Of a stretch of 29,146 bases of DNA, positions 1 to 5,347 are shown piece by piece. The stretch is from a virus. The first letter of the stretch is position 1. Each line of letters starts with the position of its first letter. Location of the stretch: IMG/VR virus record IMGVR_UViG_3300000553_000240, positions 1 through 29,146 of that record; one strand, written 5' to 3'. The notes under the pieces are model-generated. The model was not told the origin of the DNA, searched no databases, and was given only the letters and a program-made list of their open reading frames with translations. A program made the position numbers and the translations under genes.

Positions 1-125
1 ACAGGATACGTTCCATTCAAACTTATATTATCTGTGCGGCTCAATCAAAGGGATGCCAGAGCATCGGACTTTGAAATGTTTTAAAACGCAAGTCGCACAT
101 CAGGCTGCGGAGATTGAGAGGTTGA
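1..125 (+). repeat. Direct repeat copy 1 (125 bp, one mismatch to 2631-2755)
   Basis: Bases 1-125 match 2631-2755 at a constant offset of 2630, with a single difference (G at 61, T at 2691). Similarity then fades at once. Both copies lie in the same reading frame of paralogous genes. The left limit is unknown because the window begins inside the repeat. Confidence 0.95.
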
Positions 126-259
126 AGGGCACTCTACAGTATTTAATTGATGTGGCAGAAGAAAGCAATGACAATGGAACCAAAACAATTTCGGAAGCTA
201 AAGAACATCATAGTAAAGCGTCCCTTGCACAATGGGATATGAGAAAAGAGGCGAAGTAA
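2..259 (+). CDS. 5'-truncated zinc-ribbon/coiled-coil small phage protein (copy 1)
   Basis: The frame is open from base 2, so the gene begins outside the window. An internal ATG at 53 is not the real start. The first visible codons match codons 14 onward of the intact paralogue at 2593-2880. That paralogue has a CPHC pair, then LCGS and LKC, which together look like a four-cysteine zinc ribbon; here only the last two cysteines are visible. A short amphipathic stretch ending EIERL follows and suggests a helix or coiled coil. After that the two copies diverge completely, and this C-terminus (VAEESNDNG...) is unique. Small Zn-ribbon plus coil proteins are common in phage early regions and are of unknown function. 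The next gene starts one base after the stop. Confidence 0.75.
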   Translation, partial: QDTFHSNLYYLCGSIKGMPEHRTLKCFKTQVAHQAAEIERLKGTLQYLIDVAEESNDNGTKTISEAKEHHSKASLAQWDMRKEAK

Positions 260-260
260 A

Positions 261-557
261 ATGAGCATAGACATATACGTTGGCAACCCGCAACTGATGA
301 AGAACTGGACGAAGTTGCCATTAAAGGACGCGAAACTGAATAACGATCAGGTCGAGTACCTGAAAGCGTTAACGCAAAAGAACGATGGTCAAAAGGCACT
401 GGATCAATACTTGAAATGGACGGGCTGGCAGGTCGTTCGCAAGATGGTTAAGGGCAAGCTGACACCGATTTACGAGCAGACCCCAGTTGCAAAACGCATT
501 GAACAGATTAAGATGAACGCAGCCCTAACGAACCGATACAGCGAGGTAATGAAATGA
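261..557 (+). CDS. Hypothetical phage protein, 98 aa
   Basis: I do not recognise this family. The protein is hydrophilic and Lys-rich (repeated WTK, KALTQK and KMVKGK segments) with no membrane segment or cysteines. The ATG follows GAGGCGAAGTAAA, a usable SD, one base after the upstream stop. The stop overlaps the next start in ATGA (554-557), so it is translationally coupled to the following gene. Position between a zinc-ribbon gene and an SSB-tip gene suggests an early/DNA-metabolism role, but this is inference only. Confidence 0.8.
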   Translation: MSIDIYVGNPQLMKNWTKLPLKDAKLNNDQVEYLKALTQKNDGQKALDQYLKWTGWQVVRKMVKGKLTPIYEQTPVAKRIEQIKMNAALTNRYSEVMK

Positions 558-721
558 ACCAGAAAGCACAACAGTCTGACACTCAGGACAAGTTACAGCG
601 GCAGCTAAAGCTGTACCGCGAGGCTTTGCAGACCATTGCAAAGCACGATGGTATCAACGCAAACAACGTGCCGGGTTCCTATCTGGCTAAAATCGCAAAA
701 GACGCTCTGGAGGCAAAATGA
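554..721 (+). CDS. Small hypothetical protein, 55 aa, coupled on both sides
   Basis: A 55-codon frame begins at the ATG of an ATGA overlap with the upstream stop and ends in an ATGA overlap with the SSB-tip gene (718-721). SD GAGG lies at 543-546. It is helical and charged, with LQRQLKLYREALQTI near the middle. It has no recognisable domain. The double overlap and clean SD argue that it is real although short. Confidence 0.75.
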   Translation: MNQKAQQSDTQDKLQRQLKLYREALQTIAKHDGINANNVPGSYLAKIAKDALEAK

Positions 722-990
722 ATCAGAACAAGTATCAGTCGGCATCGACCGCCGATAGCGAAGGAAAGGGGGTGCTGTATACGGAAGCGAACAAAAAGCA
801 CGAAAAGGCACCCGACTTTCGCGGTAACATCGTCATCAACGGCGTTGTGGTGCGTCTGGCTGGCTGGCGACACAAGACCAAGTATGGCGACCTTGTGAGC
901 CTGAAGGTCGATAACTACAAGGCTCCAGATGCGCCGAAACAGCAGTATCCAGTGGACACTGCAAAGTTTGATGACGATATTCCGTTCTAA
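718..990 (+). CDS. Small ssDNA-binding-like protein with SSB-type C-terminal tip
   Basis: The 90-aa protein has a central region (residues 30-66) with the pattern APDFRGNIVINGV...LAGW...YGDLVSLKV. This resembles the small OB-like proteins of phages and plasmids in which a G-x-I-x-x-N/D-G strand is followed by an L-x-x-W strand. It ends in FDDDIPF, which matches the acidic tip of bacterial SSB that recruits replication and repair proteins. It is about half the length of true SSB and I do not see a full SSB fold, so ssDNA binding is inferred. The SD is GGAGGCAAA, and the ATG overlaps the previous stop. RusA lies just downstream, which fits a recombination/replication role. Confidence 0.72.
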   Translation: MNQNKYQSASTADSEGKGVLYTEANKKHEKAPDFRGNIVINGVVVRLAGWRHKTKYGDLVSLKVDNYKAPDAPKQQYPVDTAKFDDDIPF

Positions 991-999
991 GAGGTCGTT

Positions 1000-1068
1000 A
1001 TGAGTACCGTTATCCTGTACGCAATCTGCATCTTTTTAATAATCGCTTTTGTTGAAGGGATGCTATGA
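1000..1068 (+). CDS. 22-aa hydrophobic micropeptide upstream of rusA
   Basis: The ATG at 1000 follows SD GAGG (991-994) with a 5-base gap. The product is almost entirely hydrophobic (MSTVILYAICIFLIIAF then VEGML), like a single membrane helix. Its TGA overlaps the rusA ATG (ATGA at 1065-1068), and the rusA SD (GAAGGGA) lies inside its last codons. It may be a small membrane protein or mainly a device that couples rusA translation. Confidence 0.5.
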   Translation: MSTVILYAICIFLIIAFVEGML

Positions 1069-1433
1069 AAGTTGACTTGTGCTTACCCTTCCCGCCTTCG
1101 ATGAACACCTACTGGCGTAACTTTCGCGGCATCATGGTGCTGTCAAAGTCGGGACGGGAGTACAAAAACGAGGTTAGAGCGATGACGTTAGAAGAAAAAG
1201 TACCGAGCTTCGGGGATAAAAGGTTATCAGTCAAAATGGTGCTACGTCCACGGGACAAGCGTCACATTGATCTGGATAATCGCCTGAAAGCGGTATTGGA
1301 TGCGTTGCAGGAAGCACGGGTGTACGATGATGACTGGCAGATCGACTTTTTGCAGATTCAACGTGGTGAGCCTGTACGCCACGGTGCAATCTATGTCACG
1401 ATTGAGACAATAGAGGATAAAACCTCCACGTAG
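1065..1433 (+). CDS. rusA: RusA-family Holliday junction resolvase
   Basis: The 122-aa length fits RusA (about 120 aa), a homodimeric metal-dependent endonuclease that cuts Holliday junctions symmetrically. The N-terminal LPFPPSMNTYWR matches the family start. The catalytic cluster is present: D69, D71 and K75 in HIDLDNRLK and D90 in VYDDDW. This is one residue off the D70/D72/K76/D91 arrangement known for E. coli RusA. In phages it typically resolves recombination or branched replication intermediates before packaging. The start overlaps the stop of the 22-aa peptide. A structured 95-bp spacer follows the gene. Confidence 0.93.
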   Translation: MKVDLCLPFPPSMNTYWRNFRGIMVLSKSGREYKNEVRAMTLEEKVPSFGDKRLSVKMVLRPRDKRHIDLDNRLKAVLDALQEARVYDDDWQIDFLQIQRGEPVRHGAIYVTIETIEDKTST

Positions 1434-1435
1434 TT

Positions 1436-1506
1436 GGTTCGTGAGTGCATGTCCCCCCATGCACAGCGTTAGGAACCTGCGCCGGACAGGGTAACCAGCA
1501 TCCGGC
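1436..1506 (+). other. Structured intergenic RNA element between rusA and the S4-like gene
   Basis: An outer pair GGTTC (1436-1440)/GAACC (1473-1477) encloses a perfect 7-bp hairpin, GTGCATG (1445-1451)/CATGCAC (1458-1464), with a C-rich 6-base loop. A second 6-bp pair, GCCGGA (1481-1486)/TCCGGC (1501-1506), follows. No T-run follows, so it is not a classic terminator. It could be mRNA processing or regulatory structure ahead of the RNA-binding S4-like gene. Confidence 0.45.
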
Positions 1507-1528
1507 ACCTACCTAATGACGAGGGTTT

Positions 1529-1747
1529 ATGAACTCACTTCAATTCCTGAATGCGCTGCGACCTGCGTTGCCAATGAGCATCGAGCAGCCCGGCAAAGCC
1601 ATGAGTAATAGCGAATTGCGTCGTCACGTTGTACAGGGCGGCGTATTGATAAACGGCGAACGTATAACGCCGGATGAAGCTATGGATTTTTCTGTATTTT
1701 CTATTGTATTCTTTCCGAAGTCAGCCAAGCGCACGACGCTTTGGTGA
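1529..1747 (+). CDS. Small S4-like RNA-binding domain protein, 72 aa
   Basis: Residues 24-52 (AMSNSELRRHVVQGGVLING then ERITPDEA) resemble the S4 RNA-binding motif of ribosomal protein S4 and tyrosyl-tRNA synthetase C-termini, where S-x-S-E-x-R-R and G-x-V-x-[IV]-N-G are conserved. The C-terminal IVFFPKSAKRTTLW resembles small phage proteins of this type as I remember them. SD GAGGG lies 4-5 bases before the ATG. The partner RNA is unknown; the structured leader just upstream is one candidate. Confidence 0.65.
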   Translation: MNSLQFLNALRPALPMSIEQPGKAMSNSELRRHVVQGGVLINGERITPDEAMDFSVFSIVFFPKSAKRTTLW

Positions 1748-1775
1748 CTTCTTCTAACGTCAAAACGAGGTAATC

Positions 1776-2591
1776 ATGAGCAAACCGCATCTGTTTATTG
1801 CCACGCCGATGTACGGCGGCATGTGTACGGGGTTCTATACACAAAGCATCGTCACGATGCAGAAAGTAATGGGTCAGGAAGGCATTTCCTGCACGTTTAG
1901 CTTCATGTTCAATGAATCGCTGATCCAGCGAGCCAGAAACGGACTTGTAGATCAGTTCCTGAAAACCGATGCGACGCATCTGTTCTTCATTGACGCTGAT
2001 ATTAAGTTCATTGCAGAGCAAATCCTGCACATGCTGGCTGTCGATAAGGACATTATCTGCGGCATTTACCCGAAGAAGGAAATCAACTGGAAAGGGGTCA
2101 AGGAAGGTGTTGATACAGGTGTGCCGGTCGATAAACTAAAGACCTGTACGGGGTCGCTGGTTGTGAATCTGGTCGATTATCAGGGTTCAGTAACAGTTCC
2201 CGCATTTGAGCCAATCGAAATATGGGCAGGCGGCACGGGCTTTATGCTTATCAAGCGCGAAGTGTTTGAAAAACTGGCTGACAAAGTGCCAGCCTACACA
2301 AACAACGTAGGAACCGTAAACGTAGACTATTATGAAAGTGAAGATTATGCGCAATCCGAGAATGCGCTTGTTAACGCGCCAAAACCGAATCTGATTAAGG
2401 AATACTTTGCGACCAGTATTGACCCCGCTACAAACGTGCTGCTGTCCGAGGATTATCACTTTTGCCATGTGGCGAGAGCCAATGGCATCAAGGTGTATGC
2501 GGCTCCGTGGGTGCAATTAGCGCATCTGGGCAGCTATTTGTTTGAAGGCGGCTTGGTGCCTCAAGAGGCTAGCTGGTTTGATACACAATGA
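1776..2591 (+). CDS. GT-A-type glycosyltransferase-like protein
   Basis: The 271-aa protein begins PHLFIATPMYGGM and continues FNESLIQRARN (about 45-55) and LFFIDADIKF (69-78). The DAD (D73-D75) corresponds to the DxD metal/nucleotide-sugar motif of GT-A fold enzymes. GIYPKKE follows at about 96-102. This pattern occurs in phage and Anp1-like glycosyltransferases. The sugar and acceptor are not predictable; phage DNA, virion proteins or host surface glycans are all possible. SD CGAGG lies before the ATG. The last codons abut the next start (TGA at 2589, ATG at 2593). Confidence 0.75.
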   Translation: MSKPHLFIATPMYGGMCTGFYTQSIVTMQKVMGQEGISCTFSFMFNESLIQRARNGLVDQFLKTDATHLFFIDADIKFIAEQILHMLAVDKDIICGIYPKKEINWKGVKEGVDTGVPVDKLKTCTGSLVVNLVDYQGSVTVPAFEPIEIWAGGTGFMLIKREVFEKLADKVPAYTNNVGTVNVDYYESEDYAQSENALVNAPKPNLIKEYFATSIDPATNVLLSEDYHFCHVARANGIKVYAAPWVQLAHLGSYLFEGGLVPQEASWFDTQ

Positions 2592-2592
2592 A

Positions 2593-2880
2593 ATGACCAC
2601 TAACGAAACCTGCCCCCACTGCGGGGCTGAACAGGATACGTTCCATTCAAACTTATATTATCTGTGCGGCTCAATCAAAGGGATGCCAGATCATCGGACT
2701 TTGAAATGTTTTAAAACGCAAGTCGCACATCAGGCTGCGGAGATTGAGAGGTTGAGGGGTGCGCTATCTGACATACTGTTTGGGTGGCACTACATTCGGT
2801 TAACGCATGGCGATTTGTCCGGCGTTGACTGGGATGGATGTCAAAACAATGCCGTTGCTGCTCTGAAAAAGGTGAAGTGA
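2593..2880 (+). CDS. Zinc-ribbon/coiled-coil small phage protein (copy 2, intact)
   Basis: The start at 2593 is chosen because it directly precedes CPHCG and lies 2 bases after the upstream stop. An in-frame start at 2542 would run inside the glycosyltransferase gene. Cysteines at 7, 10, 25 and 39 (CPHC, LCG, LKC) form a likely zinc ribbon. An EIERLRG helix follows, then a unique C-terminus (GWHYIRLTHGDLSGVDWDG). It is a paralogue of the truncated gene at 2-259 through the shared 125-bp repeat, with a swapped C-terminal domain. Function is unknown. Confidence 0.8.
   Translation: MTTNETCPHCGAEQDTFHSNLYYLCGSIKGMPDHRTLKCFKTQVAHQAAEIERLRGALSDILFGWHYIRLTHGDLSGVDWDGCQNNAVAALKKVK
2631..2755 (+). 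repeat. Direct repeat copy 2 (matches 1-125)
   Basis: Identity to bases 1-125 is 124 of 125. The repeat is wholly inside the zinc-ribbon gene at 2593-2880 and covers codons 13 to about 54. The 3' boundary is sharp at the end of the EIERL helix codons. Confidence 0.95.
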
Positions 2881-2882
2881 AA

Positions 2883-2907
2883 TGAACCCGCCTCTGGCGC
2901 GGGTTCA
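2883..2907. terminator. Bidirectional terminator hairpin between convergent modules
   Basis: A 9-bp perfect stem TGAACCCGC (2883-2891)/GCGGGTTCA (2899-2907) has a 7-base loop. It sits in the 41-bp gap between the last + strand gene and the last - strand gene. On the - strand it is followed by CATTT and, a little further, a T-run; on the + strand the T-run is weak. Location strongly supports transcription termination of the late unit. Confidence 0.75.
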
Positions 2908-2921
2908 GTGCCACCGCTTTG

Positions 2922-3194
2922 TTAAGCGATTTTTGCTAGCAAATCGTTCAATGCCTGAACATCGGCAGGATCAAATGCGTTGGCCTGTGCTGTAGCCAGC
3001 GCAGCCTGAGCAGCGGACAGTTGATTTTGCAGGTCAGTCACTTGGTTTTGACTGTCGGTAATCTTTGCTTCAAGCGCGGTGACCTTGGTAGCGATTTCAG
3101 AAATAACTTGTGTAATGGCAGACATGAGGGCCTCGATTTTGGTAAGTAGGCGTTGATTGGAGTCGTTAACAATTTCGTACAGTTCATGGTGCAT
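2922..3194 (-). CDS. Small coiled-coil protein at end of late operon, 90 aa
   Basis: The start at 3194 (MHHELYEIV) is preferred to longer upstream starts because it overlaps the previous gene by only 11 bases. Residues 20-70 show a regular heptad pattern with many Ala, Gln and Val (VTALEAKITDSQNQVTDLQ), a clear coiled coil. The end FDPADVQALNDLLAKIA is an amphipathic helix. Similar Ala/Gln-rich coils are common as the last late gene of phages. It could be a structural or lysis accessory, but I cannot assign a function. Confidence 0.65.
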   Translation of the reverse strand: MHHELYEIVNDSNQRLLTKIEALMSAITQVISEIATKVTALEAKITDSQNQVTDLQNQLSAAQAALATAQANAFDPADVQALNDLLAKIA

Positions 3195-3477
3195 GGACGG
3201 GTCTCTGCACGGGTTCAGGACAGTCAAATCCGAGGGCATTGACCGTACACCACGCAATATAGGCATCATACCTGATAGCGCGTTCACAATGGTTAGGCCA
3301 GAAGCGGTTCAAGAACCATTTGCCGATCAGGATAGCCCACCACGCCGGATCAGTCATTCTCAGCTCAAGGCCGCACTCGGAACTGATCGTAGTGTTCGGA
3401 TCGCGGAACAGTAGCGCACCGGCGAACCTGTCAAGAGCGATCAAAAACTTGTAGGCGTACAGGTTTTCGGTATTCAT
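3184..3477 (-). CDS. Conserved-type phage lysis-region protein, 97 aa
   Basis: The ATG overlaps the holin stop in ATGA, which fixes the start. The pattern LDRFAGALLFRDPNTTISSE, then WWAILIGKWFLNRFW, then NHCERAIRYD resembles small proteins that often sit beside phage endolysin genes (LD-x-x-x-NALL...ETLS...HC-x-x-A). No signal peptide or lipobox is visible, so it is not an obvious spanin. The central Trp-rich segment is hydrophobic and might associate with membrane. Function is unknown. Confidence 0.7.
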   Translation of the reverse strand: MNTENLYAYKFLIALDRFAGALLFRDPNTTISSECGLELRMTDPAWWAILIGKWFLNRFWPNHCERAIRYDAYIAWCTVNALGFDCPEPVQRPVHAP

Positions 3478-3905
3478 GACCGCGCAACCCCGTTTTTCTT
3501 TTCGTAGGTACGCATAGTGCCGAGCCCCAAAAGACCAAGCAGGACTTGAGTTGTAAGCATCGTGTCTATCACAGGAAATGGGCCTTGATACTTGTACACC
3601 ACCATAGCCACAAAACGCATTATAGGCTCGAATATGGCGGCATAGAGCATTGCCACGCCACATCCCCACATGATGAACGGACGCGCACCAGAAACGAACC
3701 AATTGACGTTAACGGCCTCTGTTTGGTTAATCGCCATCTGCCCCTTGGCAATGTCGGTATTTGCCGTGAGTTGAGCCAGCTCGCCAGATTGCTGCATCTT
3801 GAGCAGTTCCAGCTTTGCGGCATTGGCTTGCGCCGGATCAGGCCAGATTTTGTCGATGATTTTGCTGCCAATATCAAGCGCAGCGGTGACGGGATCAAAT
3901 GGCAT
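3474..3905 (-). CDS. Holin, three-TM type (GTA_holin_3TM-like)
   Basis: The 143-aa protein has a soluble N-terminus with IIDKIWPDPAQANAAKLELL (residues 15-34), the signature of holins in gene transfer agents and many phages. Hydrophobic segments follow at about 69-95 (RPFIMWGCGVAMLYAAIF and onward), 96-103 and 112-129 (TMLTTQVLLGLLGLG). Holins open the inner membrane to release or activate the endolysin. SD TGAGGACGT precedes the ATG. It follows the endolysin gene closely, giving a lysis cassette. Confidence 0.85.
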   Translation of the reverse strand: MPFDPVTAALDIGSKIIDKIWPDPAQANAAKLELLKMQQSGELAQLTANTDIAKGQMAINQTEAVNVNWFVSGARPFIMWGCGVAMLYAAIFEPIMRFVAMVVYKYQGPFPVIDTMLTTQVLLGLLGLGTMRTYEKKNGVARS

Positions 3906-3911
3906 ACGTCC

Positions 3912-4343
3912 TCACATAATCAGAATAGAGCTAACACGATTGACCCAGCCATGTCCGAAAACAGGCCAAGTAGGTAGGCTTGCGTAGTATTTTAGCCGGT
4001 AGCCGCAAAATCGCGCTACCTGCTGCTGCGGGGTACCGTCACCCTGCTCTGCTAGCAGTAGCCATCTACGTGCATTCCCTAACCCGTTATTGACCGCCGC
4101 ATCAAATACGGGGTACTTCAGTGGATCCGGCAGATTGTCGCACAGCATCAGGTTCCAGTAGTCCGTCTGGTAAATTGCCCTCGCCGTACCGACCGGCAGG
4201 TCTTGCATGTCGCCGGTGTAGCCGTGAGACCGCGCTTCGACTTGGGTGATGCCGAAATTGGTCGCACCACCGGGGTCTTTCGGGTTATTTACAAACCCGC
4301 CTTCAAACTGCAATAGTTTTTCAAATGCAGTGTTGAAATCCAT
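3912..4343 (-). CDS. Endolysin, GH108-type muramidase
   Basis: The N-terminus contains LLQFEGGFVNNPKDPGGATN (residues 10-29). This is the GH108 signature (E-G-G...P-x-D-P-G-G-x-T-x-x-G-I-T), with E14 the likely catalytic acid. NNGLGNA and GWVNRV mark the rest of the domain. The family cleaves peptidoglycan glycan strands. At 143 aa it is shorter than the usual 160-180 aa, and the C-terminal peptidoglycan-binding segment stops soon after GWVNR. No signal-arrest helix is seen, so export should depend on a holin. The start follows the upstream stop directly (TAAATG), with SD GAGGGT inside the preceding gene. Confidence 0.92.
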   Translation of the reverse strand: MDFNTAFEKLLQFEGGFVNNPKDPGGATNFGITQVEARSHGYTGDMQDLPVGTARAIYQTDYWNLMLCDNLPDPLKYPVFDAAVNNGLGNARRWLLLAEQGDGTPQQQVARFCGYRLKYYASLPTWPVFGHGWVNRVSSILIM

Positions 4344-4700
4344 TTAGATACCCTCACCCGGCGTAAAGTAGCACTCTGGCGTACCACCTTCACCGATGAA
4401 AGTGACGTACATCGGGGCGGTAGGCGATGCCTGACCCGGCATCGTAAACACCTTGATCGTTCCGGGAACGGATACCAGACAGCTTTGAGGGGAACCGTTT
4501 GTAGGGACGGTTGCGGTATCGCTGATATTGGCGCTAATGCGGAAATAAACCGGCTGACCCGTGCCGTCCGTAGGCTGGTGATTAGCTACACAAAGCTGAC
4601 TGCACGGCGCACTAGGGGTAATCGTTACCTGTTGGCTGGACGTTGTGACATTAGCCTTGTACGTCAAACCCATCGGCTGAAATGCAGCTTCACGCGCCAT
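4344..4700 (-). CDS. Small beta-rich virion-type protein, 118 aa (paralogue of 11542-11874)
   Basis: Strand-rich composition (VTTSSQQVTITPSA, PVYFRISANIS, MYVTFIGEG) and the ending CYFTPGEGI resemble the 110-aa protein at 11542-11874, which ends VYISPGDGM. Both also have a central N/GQ-x-[FY]-x-I segment and a Pro-x-x-x-x-V/L-turn. The family may be a decoration or tail-associated protein, but I cannot prove it. The start is preceded by an excellent SD (AAGGTGATC) that lies in the last codons of the upstream gene. Confidence 0.7.
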   Translation of the reverse strand: MAREAAFQPMGLTYKANVTTSSQQVTITPSAPCSQLCVANHQPTDGTGQPVYFRISANISDTATVPTNGSPQSCLVSVPGTIKVFTMPGQASPTAPMYVTFIGEGGTPECYFTPGEGI

Positions 4701-4912
4701 TAGATCACCTTTTTACCGCCGCCCGTAGTAGGCGACTTTTTGGTCTGGCGACCGTTACCGTAATCCCAGACGGCGATGAAACCGGCTGGTAGCTTGCCAT
4801 TCAAGCGGTTTTGACCGTTTGAACTCGTATCTCTAGGCAGCGGCGGTCTGGTTGCCCGCGAAGTCTGCTGGTTACATTCATTCGGTCTGCGATGCTTCTC
4901 TGGCTCTTTCAT
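4700..4912 (-). CDS. Small basic hypothetical protein, 70 aa, ends GGGKKVI
   Basis: The protein is Arg/Asn/Pro-rich and largely disordered at the N-terminus. FIAVWDYGNGRQTKKSP then GGGKKVI close it. The last codons (AAA AAG GTG ATC TAA) form the SD of the next gene and overlap its ATG (TAATG). It shares the C-terminal GKKVI with the 61-aa gene at 21917-22102. It overlaps the upstream membrane protein gene by 35 bp. Function is unknown. Confidence 0.65.
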   Translation of the reverse strand: MKEPEKHRRPNECNQQTSRATRPPLPRDTSSNGQNRLNGKLPAGFIAVWDYGNGRQTKKSPTTGGGKKVI

Positions 4913-5096
4913 GGTCGTCTCGTTTGGTCATCAAATGGCTGAATACAACAAATATCGTCAGTGCCAATACTTGAACCCAGTCTTTGCCGAGCATTACCCA
5001 GATGGCAAGCACAAACGACATAATCAGGCTCAATATCGAAATCAAGCGTTCAGTCAAAACCCGCAACGCCAATTTAATCAATGCAACAGCGTCCAT
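4878..5096 (-). CDS. Small membrane protein, candidate second holin/antiholin, 72 aa
   Basis: The ATG at 5096 is preferred over a GTG 6 bases upstream because SD AGAGGTGATT lies right before it. Two hydrophobic helices are visible, about residues 15-36 (ILSLIMSFVLAIWVML) and 40-56 (WVQVLALTIFVVFSHLM). A charged tail (TKRDDHERAREASQTE) follows. Small two-helix proteins with a charged C-terminus near an endolysin are often holins or antiholins. Here the known-type holin is elsewhere, so this is inference. Confidence 0.6.
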   Translation of the reverse strand: MDAVALIKLALRVLTERLISILSLIMSFVLAIWVMLGKDWVQVLALTIFVVFSHLMTKRDDHERAREASQTE

Positions 5097-5131
5097 AATC
5101 ACCTCTAAGTATCAGTGAGGCGATTATGTCC

Positions 5132-5335
5132 CTATTCCTCATCCTCATCAACTGCAAACCCGCTACCCCACTCCTCGTCGCTAATCTTGAGCTTAATCTT
5201 TTCAAGATTAAGAGCGCGGTCGATCACTTTCGTTTTGTCCGTTATGGACGCTTCAGGGTCTTTCATGACCTGATGCAGCATCTCAGCGATTGCGCGTTCC
5301 AGATCAGTGCTTACGCCTTTGGATTTCTTAGCCAT
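5132..5335 (-). CDS. Small acidic/helical phage protein, 67 aa
   Basis: It begins MAKKSKGVSTDLERAIAEML and contains a helix rich in charged residues (TDKTKVIDRALNLEKIKLKI), then an acidic end (SDEEWGSGFAVDEDEE). I recognise the pattern as a frequent small phage protein near structural genes, but I do not know its function. A DNA-packaging accessory role is possible. SD GGGGAAGAATA precedes the ATG. Confidence 0.7.
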   Translation of the reverse strand: MAKKSKGVSTDLERAIAEMLHQVMKDPEASITDKTKVIDRALNLEKIKLKISDEEWGSGFAVDEDEE

Positions 5336-5347
5336 TATTCTTCCCCA

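Noticed and set aside
1-125. Repeat considered as an attachment site or terminal repeat
   Set aside because: Both copies are coding in the same frame of paralogous genes and no integrase is present; gene duplication or domain swap explains it better, though a contig-end effect cannot be excluded.
1436-1506. Folded spacer considered as a tRNA gene
   Set aside because: The stems do not make a cloverleaf with T-loop and anticodon positions, and the length is wrong.
3184-3702. Longer version of the 97-aa gene starting at 3702
   Set aside because: It would overlap most of the holin gene in another frame; the ATG at 3477 gives a clean ATGA coupling.
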